From Pseudocercospora fijiensis CIRAD86 (lineage: Eukaryota; Ascomycota; Dothideomycetes; Mycosphaerellales; Mycosphaerellaceae), in the NCBI RefSeq assembly GCF_000340215.1, contig NW_006921539.1:188471-252470 (forward strand): a stretch of DNA of 64,000 bases, given 5' to 3'. Position numbers and translations under genes: made by a program. Below, piece after piece: positions 11,747 to 25,649 of this stretch; the first letter of the stretch is position 1, and the number at the start of each line of letters is the position of its first letter. The notes below the pieces were generated by a model. That model did not search any database. It saw nothing but the letters and a program-made list of their open reading frames with translations, and was not told the DNA's origin.

Positions 11747-13609
11747 AGTAGTAGAGAGGTCTATAGTATCTAGGTCGCGGATAGTTGTAGTCGTAGTCGT
11801 AGTAGTACCGGGGTTATTATTATTATTGTTTGCCGAAGTAAATTACTCTTAGTTATTATACGGAGTAATATATCCTTATAGAGTATACTAATTATTAGAG
11901 CCGCTAGTATTATTATTGCTACGGTTAGTATTCGAGCCTTAGTTAGTAGTATTACTTAATCCTAGCTTAGTATTATCGCGGCTACTTTCTATACGATACT
12001 AGCGGAGCCGATTATCGATAATAGTTAGTCGTCGGTATAATACTAAGAAGTTAGTAGGCTTATTATATATATTACTAAGCGCTACTTTTAATTCGGAAGA
12101 TAAGCTACGCTTAAGAGCGTTAACCTAAGCTCGGCCTTTATAACTAAGTAAGGCGTTAAGTCGATTAAACTCTATAAGGTAGTAAGTAAACTCCTTATTC
12201 TTCTACTTTAAGTTATCTAGCTTATAACTAGTAGTAGCGACCTTATTAGGATCGCCGAAGGCATTAACTAATAGGTTACGGAAGTTATCGAAGTCGTCGA
12301 AATCTACGATTACGCCTTATTTATTATAATAGATATATAGCTAGACTATCGAGCGGGCTTTACTAGTAGTACGACTATATATATATTAACCGATCTTATA
12401 GTATCGGAAAGCGATTATTATTAATTGTTAACTTAATCGTAAGCTTAGTAAGGAAGGGCTTTAGCTTCTTGCGGTGTCTATCGTATTTCTCCGGATCTAG
12501 ATACTTCTCGCTTTTACTATATCTAGTATAGTTATTATTATCGTCGAAGCTACGGTTAAATCGAGGGCAATAGGGAGGCTCTAGTCGATCGCGAGATAGG
12601 CTATAACCCTAGTTATCGTTAAGGTTAAAGGAATCCTCTTAACCCTTAGGGTTAGCGTTTAGGCGACCGAAGTATAAATAGCTAAGATAGTCGAAAGTAC
12701 TAAGAGGTCGACGAGAACTACCGCTACTAGGTATAGTATCTCCTAGTACTAGGTATACGTCGAAAGGGCGATAGAATAGGGGTCGGCTATTATTTAGTAT
12801 AGGTCCTTAGCCGCCGACCGGATTACGTAATAAGGACGCTTCGGCGTTACGGCGAGTATAGGTAGCTTATTCGCTAGCTCGGCGGGCGATATCTTCTACG
12901 GAAGACTACTATTATTATAGACGTACGGCTTACTAAGCTAGATTATTACGTTGCTAATATGCGATATCTAGTATATTACGTACTACTTCGGCGGCTTAGC
13001 GTTAGCGTTCTACTTTAGTATAAGCCTACGCTAGCTCGCTATTAAGGTAAGTATTAGTCTTATAGTAGGCTTGTTATATCTACTTAAGTGCCTCCGCCCC
13101 TTACTAATATTATTAACGAAAGATAGCTACTAACCGGTATAGCGCAGTTATATACTAAAAGATGTATTCGGCGGCCTCCTACTTATTTACTCTACTAAAG
13201 AGCTACTAGAAGTCCTAGAGGTTACTAGGTAGAGGCTAATATAATATACTATCGATATCTATAAGACTAGGTCGTAGACCCTACGGTAGTTATAGCTCTA
13301 GTATATAGTTTAACTAGGCACTAGCTATTCCTACTTAGTTAGGCGTATTTATATATTCCGAGCTACTACTACGATTAGTAGGCGGTCGTAAAGGATCTAT
13401 AACGAATTAGCGGTATTACTACGGTCGAGTAGCTTACTATACTTAGTATAGATTAGTGTATAGGTCTTAATACGATATAAGGTTTATTAGCGCTATTATA
13501 TAACGAGAAGCGTAAAAGGGCGATAGCGATCGCCGGCGATATAATTCTTCGTATAGATAAACGATAGTACCTACGACGCTATCGTAGGTAATAAAGGAAC
13601 TCGTTATTC

Positions 13610-13812
13610 TATTAAGATATTAATTAAGAGACTATCTAAATTAATAACGAGTTAAGGAAGGAAAGAAGAAGCTCTTCCGTAGAAGGGGCCTTTTATCCGC
13701 TCGGCGGAGGCCGCTTAGCGGAGTCCGTAGGCTTTAGATTACGTAATTCGGATTACGTAACCTTAAGTTACGTAATCTCGAATTTTATATACAAGTCGCT
13801 AAGATCGTAATA
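13610..13812 (-). repeat. 5' LTR of Gypsy family 3
   Basis: Second copy of the 203-bp LTR. In the element's orientation this is the 5' LTR, because the polypurine tract adjoins the other copy. The taaat duplication follows at 13,813. Confidence 0.9.
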
Positions 13813-14279
13813 TAAATCGAGTATAGTTTTCCTAAAGATAGATCGTATAAAACTATACGTATCGACTTCTACTATACTAAGCTTCTAAAAGATATCTAAG
13901 TAGAGATTATCCGCATTAATAAGCTAATTTCGTTTTAGACCGTTAATAATCTCTTTAACGAGGCATACCGTATCGAAGACTCGGAGTCTATAAAGAAGAA
14001 AGATACCGCTAAGAATACTCGCAACTCTAGCGGGTCTTCTAAGCAAGTATCTAGTTCTAGAACCGATACCCCTCCTAGTACCTTATAGGTACCTCTAAGG
14101 GGCCTTAGGGATAGAGGTAGCAGTCGGGGTTAGTTTAGAAACCGTAGCCTAGGCTAAGCCTAGGGCGGATTAGTAAATCTAACCTCTAATTCCTCCGCCG
14201 GAGACAGCTAAGCCTCTACTAGTTCGGAAAATACGAAGCCCTAGTCGCTTCCCTTTCCTTACTACGACTAGGGCCTAAT

Positions 14280-16570
14280 ACTAGAGGAAGAGAACGACGT
14301 ATTATCGTCGACGTTAAGGTGCCTTATAAGGGCCTTACGCGTACCCTTAAGGCACTAATCGATTATAGTACTTAAATTAACCTTATCTCTTAGTATATAG
14401 CGAAAGTCCTAGACCTAGTACCGCTAGATCTAGTCCCTCCGAAAGTTACTTTCCTCGATAACAATCGTATAACGATCTATAAGGCTTACTCCCTCTCTCC
14501 GATAGTAAAGGATAAGACGGGTATTAAGCGTACTATCCCTTAAACCTTTTAGGCTAGGACCTTTACCGGATACGATATAGTTTTAGGATAGGACTAGCTC
14601 GCCGATACTAATCCTCTTATCTCTTTCCGAAAGGGAACCTTTATCTAGAACCCGATTACCGGAGACCTAGAGGACTACTTTAAGGCGCCTAATAAGCCCC
14701 TCGGAGACTCCTACGAGGTCCTTACGAATAATCCTATCCGTCGTATTCTTATAGTAATCGTTAACGGATCGGCTGCCTTCTAGCTTAAAAATAGCCGGTA
14801 TATTATTAGACCCGAAACTACTAACGAAGAACTACTAGGTAATAATCCTAACGTCGCTAGTGCCTCGGAGGTACCTCTAGACTACCTCTATACCCTAGTA
14901 GTAGAGGCTCTTACAACCCTCTCTACCTAAGGAGGAGGTAACCGCGATCCTACTACTATCGATTGTAGTTAATAAGATCGTTAGTAGATCGGGGCACTTA
15001 TTACTTATTCTAGGTTTAAAACCCTTTGCGACCCTTACTCTAAATTAACTTCGCTTCCCGGCTCTATCTATTAGTATACTATTATCGCTACTACCGAAGT
15101 TTATTAAGAAGTACCCGAAGCATTTTAAGACTACGTCGATGTCTTTAATACCGACCTTGCTAGTATTATTCCTTAGCATTCTTAGTACGACTATGCTATT
15201 AAACTAGAAGTAGGTAAAGTTCCTCTATAACTTCCTATTTATAACCTCTCGTAGGACGAATTAAAGATACTCCGCGAATATATCGATTAGGCTCTAGCTA
15301 AAGGCTAGATCCGGCCTAGTAAGTCCCTATATAGTATACCTATCCTCTTTGTCCCTAAGAAGGATAGTAGTATTCGTCTATACGTCGACTATCGTAGCCT
15401 TAATAAGATTACTATTAAGGACCGCTATCCGTTGCTACTTATTAGTAAGCTTCTTAATCGGCTTAGTAAGGCTAAGATCTTCTCTAAATTAGACCTTAAA
15501 GATGCCTATTATCGTCTTCGTATTCGCGAAGGAGATAAATAGAAGACGGCTTTTAAGACTCGTTATAGACTATTCGAGTATCTCGTTATACTATTTAGCC
15601 TAGCTAATGCCCCTACTACTTTCTAATTATATATTAATTAAGCCCTTATAGGACTAGTTAATCGCATCTACGTAGTCTACTTAGACGATATCTTAATCTA
15701 TTCTAAGAAGCCTAAAGAGTATAACAAGCATATCCGGATAGTTCTTAAAAGACTGCGTTAATAGAAGCTATATACTAAGCCTTCTAAGTGCGAATTCTAT
15801 ACTAAGCATATGGAATTCTTAGGGTTTGTTATTACTCCGGAGGGTATCGTTATAGATAAAAAGCGGGTAAAGGCTATCTAAGATTAGCCTATACCTCGCA
15901 GTTATAGAGACGTTTAAGTCTTCTTAGGTTTCGCTAACTTCTATCGACGTTTTATATAGGGATATTTACGTATCGCCTGTCTATTAAATAAGTTATTAGC
16001 TAGCGGGAAGTTAGAAGAGAAAGGGAAGGGGAAGAAGAAGGTTATTAGAGGGCTATAGCAATAGATAGAAGATACCGAAGAATCGTTTCGTGCTCTAAAG
16101 TAGGCCTTCTAAGAAGCTCCTATCTTACGACACTTCGACCCTACTTTACCGATTATAGTTATTACTAATGCCTTAGATACGGCCTATACTAGTATCCTCC
16201 TCTAACTAGGTGCCTCGGAGGCACCTTATTAGTGCTACTAGCACCCTATTACCTACTACTCTAAGAGTTTTATAGGCGCGCAGATCCGTTATAGTATACT
16301 AGACAAAGAATTAATAGCGATTTCTAAATACTTTAAAGTCTAGCGATACTACCTTAAAGGAGTAGCGTATCCGATTAGAGTTATAACGGACTATTATAAC
16401 CTAAAGTACTTTATAACGACTTAGGAGCTTAATAGCCGTTAAGCCCGCATTGCTAAACGCCTTACTGCTTATAACTTTACGATCGAGTATAAGAAGGGAA
16501 TATCTAATCTATCGGACGGTCTCTCCCGCCGTCCTAACTACTTCGGTAGGTTTAAGGACAATACTAAACG
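14280..16570 (+). pseudogene. Gypsy family 1 pol: protease, reverse transcriptase, RNase H
   Basis: Frame pieces give a retroviral-type protease (KALIDY, where DSG is expected, near 14,355). The RT fingers read IPILFVPKKD near 15,340, and the palm has an intact YLDDILIYS at 15,678-15,704. An RNase H start follows near 16,150 (PIIVITNALDTAY, the first catalytic Asp apparently replaced by Asn). Stops are scattered and of RIP type. The frame is cut at 16,809 by family 2 copy B and resumes at 23,826. Function is lost. Confidence 0.8.
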
Positions 16571-16809
16571 TAGAGAGCTAAGGGACCTCTTACTTAGCCT
16601 TAAGCGTTAGTTAGAAGTTACCCGGGACCCGCGGCCTACCGTAGAGGTACCTCGCGGGCCCCTCGCGACCGTATCGGTAGAATAGTCCTCTCCTACGGAC
16701 TCGCCCGAGGATAGTTAAATAGATTATTTAACGATAGCAAGCCTCTGCCTCTAAGAAGAGAACGAGGACTTAGATAACTACGCTTTCGACAATGTTGTCG
16801 GACTATACC

Positions 16810-17005
16810 TGTAAGAAGGGTATATTAGTAGGTAGATAGGGTAGTAGTAGATATAGGTAGTATTCGATAAGGAGCTAGGAGGAGAGGGAGGAAGGTAGGC
16901 AAGTTAGCCTATTACTAAGCGCTAAGCCCTACCTAAGGCACTAAGACCCTAGCTTTACTTAGCCTAGTTATATACTAATTACGTATAGCCTCTTTAGCCC
17001 TAATA
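16810..17005 (-). repeat. 3' LTR of family 2 copy B
   Basis: Starts TGTAAGAAGGG, with the TG end preserved, and ends CCCTAATA. Matches 23,630-23,825 and, in reverse, the LTRs at 28,790, 42,993 and 49,938. Confidence 0.88.
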
Positions 17006-20000
17006 TACGCTTCCCTTCTAAAGGCCGCGCCCTCGTAGCCTATCTATATTCTACGACCTCTATTACCGCTAACTTAGCAAGTCTAATAAGCTACTTAGCC
17101 CGCGCTAAATTAAACACTTAACTACCTAATTATGTAACTATGTTAAACCTTACCTCTAATACAATATCTAATTCTAACTGCGCTGTCCTTATATATAATA
17201 AAGTAAAGGGATATAAAGCTATAAGAATTAAGGGCTATCGACTAATTATAATATAGGCGCGTCTTCCCTACTATAATAGGTAGACGTACGAGGTATTGCA
17301 GCCCTACCTCCGCTCTAAGTAATATCGTTCCGAGTTCTTTGCGTCTACTCTAAAAGACCTAGAAATGTCCGCTTCCGAGGGTTTATCTACCCCGAGGGTT
17401 GCTCTTATTATTACGAGGGCTATTATTTACTATCGTAGTTTTACTAGCCCTAATTAGTTAGGTTTGGTAGCCTTTAAGTCTTAACTAATTATATCTTTTC
17501 AAAAAACTTAGTTCTTCTAGTTTCTATAGGTAAAGGCTATTATAAGTATAGTAGTAGAGGTTCGCCTCGCTTAAAGGATCGGAAAGATCGAGAAGTAACC
17601 TATTATCCGCAAGATCGACCCCGGCTAGCTTAGCTCTATAGTTTTTGCCCTTAGTTAGTCTATTAGTCGCTTAATCTTTTAGGCGTCTTAAAGTTTTAAT
17701 TAAAGTTTTAATTAAAGGTACCTTAGGCTCGTAGTATAGGTAAGGTTATATCCGTAGGCGTAGTAATAATAGTAAGTAATATTAATAATAGCGGCGCTAG
17801 TCGTCTTAGCGCTAACTTTACCTTGCTTTCGATTTCCTTCTTCGACTAATAATATACTCCGTAATCCCGTTACTAATATAGGCGCGCGCGCTATCTTCTA
17901 ATACGCCGTTATTCGTATACGCGCGCGCATCCTCGTCGATTGCCTAGGCCTCGAGGTCTCGATAGAATAAAGGAACAAGAGGTAGAGTCCTTAAAAGAGC
18001 AGTAACTAATTAATTAACGCGTCGTAGCGCGCCTAGTATAGTCTTATTGTCCTAGTTTGCCGGCTTCTAATTAGTTAGCTAATAGCACCCCGGGGGTAGT
18101 ATTAATCCTAGGCCTTAATAGTAACATTATAAGCTTTTAGCCTTCTTCTTATTCTTTACGCTAGTCTAATACTTATCTAACAACTCGGCTATATCCTCGA
18201 AGGAGTCTTTAGCCTCCTACGAGTCCTATTTAGGTAAATAGCCTTACTATCTTAGGAGGTACTCCTTCTTGCCTTGCCTAATCCGGTGCTTTAGGATACG
18301 TTCTATAGACTATAGCTCTTTACTATTAGCTAAGACTTCTTCTAACTTAGTAGGCGCTTTATCGCCTTCGCGCTAGTAATATAGTTTAAGGAGGGAGATA
18401 TAGAAGGTATTATAGATAGTATAATAAGATAGAAGCTATAACTAGTAGGCCTAGCTATTGCCCTTCGGTTCTCGGATACGGAATAGGCTAATATATCTTA
18501 GTACGAGCTTAGGCTTTGTTTTACTATTAGGCGATAGGTGTTTACGAATATAGAGGTTCTTAGTGCTAAGCATAACTATATCGCCTTGCTTAAAGGTTAT
18601 TAGCGTATAATGCTTGTCGTAATAGGTCTTTTAATACTCTTAAGCCTTTGTTAGCTTCTTAGCTATCTTAGTATAGATTTCTCGCATCTTCTAGATACGT
18701 TCTATTGCCGCTAGTGTCTCTAGTACTTAACGCGCTTCCCTTTCCTTACGCTCGGCCTCGAGCGATAGTAGGTCTTATAGTATAGCAGCATTCTAGCCTA
18801 TTATAGCTATATATAGTGAAACCTTAGTAGATAAGTGTACGCTATTATTGTATACGAATTCCGTAGGCTATAGGAGATTAACCTAATCCTCGGGATTTTT
18901 ATTAATGTAGCTGCGTAGGTACTACTATAGGGTAGCATTCTGCCTCTCTGTTTAACCGTTAGTCTATAGATAGAAGGCTGTTAATAGCCGATACTTTAGT
19001 CTTAGCTATAAGCAAATCTCGCTCTAATAGTAAGATATTAGTGTCGATCTACGATTAGATACTATCCTCTTAGGGGTTCCCTAATAGGTATAGAAGATGT
19101 TAGTCTATAGCGCTTCCGCTATATTAATAGCAGTCTAATCTTTGCGCGCCGGGATATATCGAGCGCCTTTAGTAAATCGATCTACTATAATAAGGATAGT
19201 ATTATATACATCCTTGCTGCCCCTACGATTAGTAGGAGGAAGGCCTATAATAAAGTCTATTATTAGCTTAGCAAATGGCTTCTTTAGAACAGGGAGCGAA
19301 GACAACTCGCCGAACGGTAAGTGCTTCGGTGCTTTAACTCGCTAGTATACTATACAGGTCTATATATACTCCTTTATATACCGCTTACTATTTAGCTAGT
19401 AGTATATACGCGATAGTAACTCGTGCGACCTCTCTATACTATAGTAACTAGCGAGCTTACTATTATAGTGCCTCTTTAAAAGCTCTTATCTAATCGATTG
19501 TTTAGCGGGGACATAGTATCTACCCTTAAACTTTAAGTAACCTTTGTCGTCGATCGACTAATTACTCTTACTAGATCGAGTCGTTCGCCTACTTATAAGC
19601 CTATTAATACGGTTAATAGCAAAGGCGTCCCTCTACTAAGCCCGTAACAGCTTATCTATAAACGATTAACTATCCCTATTTATAAGGTTATTTAATAGTA
19701 CCCTCGCTATTAAACGGGGTACGCATTATATATATCTAATAGCACTAGTAGCCGGAACTACTATAACCTCTTCTATAGTACTGTCGCTATATAGGCTATT
19801 ACTATAGATAGCAATGTCTTTAATCGAGTTATTATAGCTCGAGCGATCTACGTCCTTTCTAACGTATACTAGAACTAGAAGAACGACAACTCCGCTATAG
19901 TATTTGTTGCCGCCGTAGGGTCCGGAAGTCCGCTTATTCTACGCTTACTTATTAACAATACGGGCTATAGCAATCTTATACTATAGGGTTAGAAACAATA

Positions 20001-20499
20001 AATTAATATACTAAGTCTCGCTATCGTAATTAGGTCGCCTTAATAGGCTATTAGCAGGGTTGCTTACGCCTAGCCGATATAATATATTAAAATCGAACCC
20101 GGCGAGGTAGACGGCCTATCTAGCCTATCGACCTATAACCCTAGTAACCTTCGTAATTCTACGGAGGTTATTATAGTCCGTATAGACCTGAATTGTATAC
20201 TAAGCACTATCGAGATAGTAGCGCTAATACTTAAAGGCTTCTACGATTGCTAAGAGCTCTTACTCGTAGGTCTCGTATCGACGCTCTATATCGATTATTT
20301 TTCGTAAAAAGAAGGCAATCGGGTACTAATAGGTGTTATTAGCCTATTATAACATAATAGCTAATATAGCGAACTATAAAGCGTTAGTCTTAATTCGGAT
20401 CTACTTACTTAGTACGAAATAGTATAATAAGGGGACTTTAGTAAATCGCTTCTTTAGACCGTTAAAAGCGGCTTGTGTTTTATTAGTCTATCTAAACTC

Positions 20500-21459
20500 T
20501 CTAGAAGGGTTTGCCTTAGTCTTAGTAAGCTTAGTTAATAGCATTATATGCCTCGAATAGCCCTTAATAAAACGGCGGTAGAAATTAGCGAAGCCGAGGA
20601 ACGATTAAAGCTCCTTAATAGACGTAGGAATAGGCTATTTAGTAATTGTTTTAATCCGGTTAGAATTAGCCTTAATACCCTCGGTTAAAATAAGGAAGCT
20701 AAGGAATAACACCTCTTTAGTAGCAAAGGTGCATTTAGAAGGTTTGTAATATAGTCTATAGGCTCGTAGGCGGTCGAGGACCTTACGTACTACGGCCTAG
20801 TGTTCTATAATATTAGGTAAATATGTATAAACTAGGATGTTATTTAGGTAAACTATATAGAGATAGTCTAATAGGCCCGAAAGGGCCCGATTAATATAGG
20901 ACTAGAATGTTATAGGGGCATTAGCTAAGCCGAATAGTATAACTAAGTACTCGAAATAGCTATAGCGAGTACGGAAGGCCGTCTTCTATTCGTCGCCCTT
21001 GCGAATACAGATACGATAGTACGCATCCTTAATGTCTAGTATAGTATAGAAGTAGGCCCTAGAAAGGCGATCGAGGGTCTTATTAATAAGAGGGAGTAGA
21101 TAGCGGTCTTTAATAGTAACAGCATTAAGCCTACGATAGTCGATATATAGGCGTAGGCTACTATCCTTCTTTAGTACGAATAGGATAGGGGCGCTAGCAG
21201 GGCTGTTACTATACCGTATCCGGCTATTAGCTAGGTTTTCCTCTAGATACTTACGCAATATAGCAAGCTCTCGTTTACTAAGGTTATAGAGGGGACTAAA
21301 GGGAACCTCCTTACCCTCTATAATATTAATCTTATAATCCGTCTCTTTAAATATAGGCAATGTCGATACTAAGTAGTATTTAAACACATTAATATAGGTC
21401 TCTCGAATAGGTTCTAGTATACGCTTAAGCTGTTTAGGGTCTATGCTATTAGGGGGCAT
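20500..21459 (-). pseudogene. Reverse transcriptase region of family 2 copy B
   Basis: An open stretch of 157 codons (20,986-21,459) carries Gypsy RT landmarks: YKINIIEGKEVPFSPLYN, LREYL-like KYLEENL, APILFVLKKDSSLRLYIDY, LPLINKTLDRL and LDIKDAYYRI. It then hits a stop. The expected YLDD at about 20,840 reads YLNN, so the enzyme is inactive. The matching region of copy C is 45,416-45,998. Confidence 0.85.
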
Positions 21460-23629
21460 AGGTTTATCGTTATTACTACCGAGTAGGTCGGCAGTTAGAT
21501 TAGCTAAGGCGGGGGTTAGGTTGCTAATAAACAGGACCCTAATATTATTAGGACACTCGCTAATATCGATGTATTTAATATCCTCTCTCCTAGCGATTCT
21601 AAATCGCTATTGTTAACTGCCTAAGTCTATAACTATAGTATAGTGCTTAAGAACAGGGTTGCTAATAACAATATCGGATAGAAGGCTGTCTATATCTACC
21701 GCGTAGGTAGTAAAGTTTAGTAGGCGCTTATTGCCGAGGTTATCTCTTAGGGCTATATAGATATAGTAAGCTCTATAGGTTAAGTGCCGAGCGTTATTAA
21801 ACTAAGCAAGAATTAGCATCTAACTCTAACTACGAGGAACCTAACTAGTCTAGCGACGAAGACCGCCTAGAATTATAGCTAGATCCTAAGACTAAATAAC
21901 CTTAGTTTTATAATTAGTACTATACGAGTCCGATACGAGATAGGTGCGTATAATAGCTAGTACAATGTCGATAGTCTTACGCCGTATAAGGCTAATAGTT
22001 AGTACGGCGCTTACTCTTTTTTCGAAGGTTAGCCTATAGGAATAGCGTTAGCCGCTAAGAGGTACTTTCGGTGTTTAGCGGAAGTACGGTTAATTCGGGC
22101 CTAGTCCTTAGGTTTGTCGTATTAGCCTAGTAGATGGCTAGTACTATTATAGTTAAAGCACTTTAATCCGATTAGTAGACTACCGTAGCTATTATTATTA
22201 TTAGTAGAGCGGTTAGCATTATAGGGATACGAGCCCCTTCTACGACCCCTATCGCGGCCTCCTCTATATAGCCGCCGGCTACGGCCTCTTCTACGGTCGT
22301 TACTGTTTCTATTATTAGCATTGTTTTTATAGTAGGAGCCTTAGTTTCCCCCGCAGCTACTACGGTTGCTACGGTTAGTACTAGTTAGTCGGATCCTCGA
22401 TTCTAGTCTTTATTAGAGTTGAATAGCTCGTTTAGCTATTTCTACCTCGACTATAAATTGAATACGTGTTAGGTTAGCCTATTTAAACACACGGCGGCGG
22501 TCTAATTCGAGAATAAGCTCCTATCTAAGCTTAGGGCGTATTTTAGAGATCTATATAGAATTAGTCTTAGCCGGAAGGTTATCCTCGAGGGTCTTTAAAT
22601 AGGCCTTAAATAAGCGAGCCGATTAATTAGTCTTCTATTTAGCTCGAAGATATAGGTCCTAAGTATATTATTGCCTTAGTATAGGGTTTCTAAGGGTATC
22701 TAGTATAATAGTTTTATAGGTTTGCTACTAAACAGCGGTCTAATTAGTAAGGGAGTTAAAGTAGTTATCCTAGGTACGCTTTAGGTCTCTATTAATGTAC
22801 TATATAGCACAGACGACTAGCGAATAGTCGTCTAGTAGGGCCCTTAGTGCATTTCGCTAGTCTAATTTACAATCGCGTATGTAATTATTATACTGTTTAC
22901 GGCTAGAGCTATTAAATACGGTATAGTCTTTAAGCTTAGCATCCTTCTTTTAAATAGAAGGTCCTACTACTAGTTCTAGTCTAGCAGTAGTTGTTAGGGC
23001 TTCCTATAGGCGGCGAATCTCGAGGAGATTATCCTTTAGCTATTGTTCTTAACGTAGGGCAGTAAGCCTGTTTTAAGTAGCTTCTTAAAGTCTCCCTACT
23101 AGTTAGGGGCTAAAGGCTAGTTAGCTATATCGTCGATTAACAATATTGTTAAGAATGTCGTTAATAGGCAATTCTAGATTATTACCTAGAATTATAGGTT
23201 CTTCTTTAGTAGGCCCTATAGTAGGCTCTTCGGTAGGAGGCACTTTAGTAGGTGCTTTAGTAGGCACTTTAGTAGGCACTGTACTACTAGCGTTGTTATT
23301 GCTAGCGCTGCTAGCGGTAGCACGGTTGTTATTGCTTCGTAATAAGCCGGCTATTATAATAGGGGGTAATACTAATAATGTATTATTAGCCCCTAAGATG
23401 CGGATATAGCAGAATTAGTAGATATTAGTCTAGTACGATTGACTTAGTGTAATAGGCCGTATAGAAGGCCTTGCTTAATAATTAGTACGGTTGTTTCGAT
23501 AGAATAGTACGTATAGGTCCCGTTCTTCGGGCGTAATATAGTTAGATTAGTCTTGTTCGTAGCTATACCGCTAAAAGCTTAAAATAAGGACTATCTAGCT
23601 ACTGCCCTTAAAGGGTAGATCGAATACTA

Positions 23630-23825
23630 TATAAGAAGGGTATATTAGTAGGTAGATAGGGTAGTAGTAGGTATAGGTAGTATTCGATAAGGAGCTAGGA
23701 GGAGAGGGAGGAAAGTAGGCAAGTTAGCCTATTGCTAAGCGCTAAGCCCTACCTAAGGTACTAAGACCCTAGCTTCACTTAGCCTAGTTATATGCTAATT
23801 ACGTATAGCCTCTTTAGCCCTAATA
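23630..23825 (-). repeat. 5' LTR of family 2 copy B
   Basis: Starts TATAAGAAGGG (TG to TA by RIP) and ends CCCTAATA. The internal sequence next to it (atcgaatactat) matches, reversed, the sequence after the 5' LTR of copy C. Confidence 0.88.
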
Positions 23826-23879
23826 GTACCTTACTAGGGCAGGACCGACGGCTAGTACTAAGAACCGCAACCTTTTAAT

Positions 23880-25640
23880 GCCTCGCTGTCTTATTACTAC
23901 GTTAGTAGATAGTAAAACGGCGTACGCTATCGAGCTACCGGCGTCCCTTATAGACCTTATTCGGGAAGCTTAGCAAAAGGACGCTTTTATAGAAGACATC
24001 CGAACCGGAGCTATATAGGCGGCCGGAAGCGATGCGGATAAGGTACTAATAGAGCCCCTCCTAGGTACCTTAAAGGCACCTTAGCGCCCTCGGCTAGAAG
24101 GATACTAGGAATTCGATAATAACAACCTTCTTCGTTACGACGGAAAAGTATATATTCCTAGCTTTGTACCTCTTAAGTAAGAGATCCTTCGACGGAATTA
24201 CGATAATCCTATCGCTAGGCACTATAGTACCGTACGAACTTAATACATTATCGCCGCTAAGTACTATTAGCCTAGGATTACTAAAGAAGTATCTAAATAC
24301 GTCTCCTAATACGATGTCTATTAAAGAACGAAAACTAAACACTATAAGCCTTATAGTCGGCTACGCCCGCTAGAGGTCCCTAAGGTGCCCTAGAGGTACC
24401 TCTCTATAGACTTTATTACTAGGTTGCCGCCTTCTATTAGGTTTAGAGGTCGTATATATAATTCCGTCTTAGTTATTATCGATCGATTTTCTAAAATAGT
24501 ACGTTACTTCCCCGTTATAAAGGACATTAACGCAGTTGCACTAGTAGAGCTTTTCTTTAATAAGGTCGTCTATAATACTAGAGCTTCTAATAAGTTAGTT
24601 TCTAATCGGGGATCAATCTTTACTAGTACTTACTAGAGTGCTTTCTATTACTATCTCGCTATTAAACGCCGTCTTAGTACTGCTTTTTATCCTTAGACCG
24701 ATAGTTAGACCGAGCGTATAAACTAGTAGCTTAAGAACTATCTTCGTATCTACTATAATTAGGACTAAGACGATTAGGCTCGGTTACTATATACTGCTAC
24801 GTTTGCTTATAATAGCAAGCCGTATAATAGACTTAGTAGTAAATCTCTAATTAAGGTTGCCTTCGGTATTAAACCGAACCTTCCTAATAGTATTAAGATC
24901 GTATCGAGTAGGGAGTACCTACCTCTAGGGTACCTCGATAGTACCTCGCTAGTGCCGCCGAGGACTAAGAAGCTCGCGGAAGAAGCGTATACGTTTCTAT
25001 CCGATAGACTAAAAGACTTCGAAGAAGCTCGCTCCTCGCTCTAGTATACTTAGGAGCTATAATAACGCTACTATAATAGATTAACGAAGGACAAGCACTT
25101 CGCTATCGGTAATTAAGTCCTATTATCGGCAAAGAATATTCGTACGAAGCGTCCTTACCGTAAGCTCGATAATAAATATCTTAGACCTTTTACTATTATA
25201 GAGCGCTTCGGAAGCTAGGCTTATAAGCTTAACCTACCCCCGTCGATAAAGCGCTTATACCTAGTATTCTATATATCGCTACTAGAAGGATATAACGCTC
25301 GTAAAGGCTACTAGCTACCTCCTATCGACGATATTAAGGAGGATAGATTAGAGGAAGAATATAAGGTCGAGGAGATCGTCGCTTATAAAGGAAGAGGAAA
25401 GAATAAGAAGTTTAGGGTTAGATAGAAGGGGTATTCGCCTAAATAGGACGATTGGATAACGGAAGAGCAGTTAGCTTATTCTCTAAATCTACTCGTAGAG
25501 TATAAGGAGAAGATTAAAAACGCCGCTAGTACCTAAAGCACTATAGAGGTACCTCGGAGGCCCTCTAAGAGGGCTCGTAAGACCCTACCGACGACTAAAG
25601 CATCTTCTTCTCGTCGGCCTAGTCTCCGACTAAGGGCAAA
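23880..25640 (+). pseudogene. Gypsy family 1 integrase and chromodomain
   Basis: After copy B the frame resumes with an integrase zinc-binding region. It continues into the catalytic core, where an open stretch of 70 codons (24,424-24,636) reads VLVIIDRFSK and LVSNRGSIFTST (SDRG expected, so Asp to Asn). Further on come TAFYP and TERIN, typical of Ty3/Gypsy integrases. A chromodomain-like segment at about 25,350-25,500 reads VEEIVAYKGRG and FRVR, stop, KGYSPK. The coding trace ends near 25,640. Confidence 0.8.
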
Positions 25641-25649
25641 TTAAGACAG

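Larger units (their letters stand above)
1907..13812 (-). mobile_element. Gypsy chromovirus family 3, complete, split by a LINE
   Basis: 203-bp LTRs at 1,907-2,109 and 13,610-13,812 are flanked by a perfect 5-bp target duplication, taaat (1,902-1,906 and 13,813-13,817). A C-run at 2,113-2,120 (G-run on the - strand) next to the left LTR is the polypurine tract, so the element reads right to left. Order on the - strand: gag (about 13,600-11,700), protease, RT (about 10,500-9,951 continued at 4,985-4,700), RNase H (about 4,650-4,100), integrase (about 3,700-2,750) and a chromodomain (about 2,420-2,240). RT keeps YLDDVLIYS at 4,887-4,907. Without the LINE and its duplication it is about 6.9 kb. 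It inserted into the gag region of family 1. Confidence 0.93.
16810..23825 (-). mobile_element. Gypsy chromovirus family 2, copy B, complete
   Basis: 196-bp LTRs lie at 16,810-17,005 and 23,630-23,825. The flanks are atacc (16,805-16,809) and gtacc (23,826-23,830), a 5-bp duplication differing by one G/A change in TpG context, so RIP explains it. The element reads right to left: gag, protease, RT (about 21,460-20,500), RNase H, integrase (about 19,900-18,700), chromodomain (18,300-18,130), then about 1.1 kb of 3' untranslated sequence. It sits in the RNase H-integrase region of family 1. Confidence 0.92.
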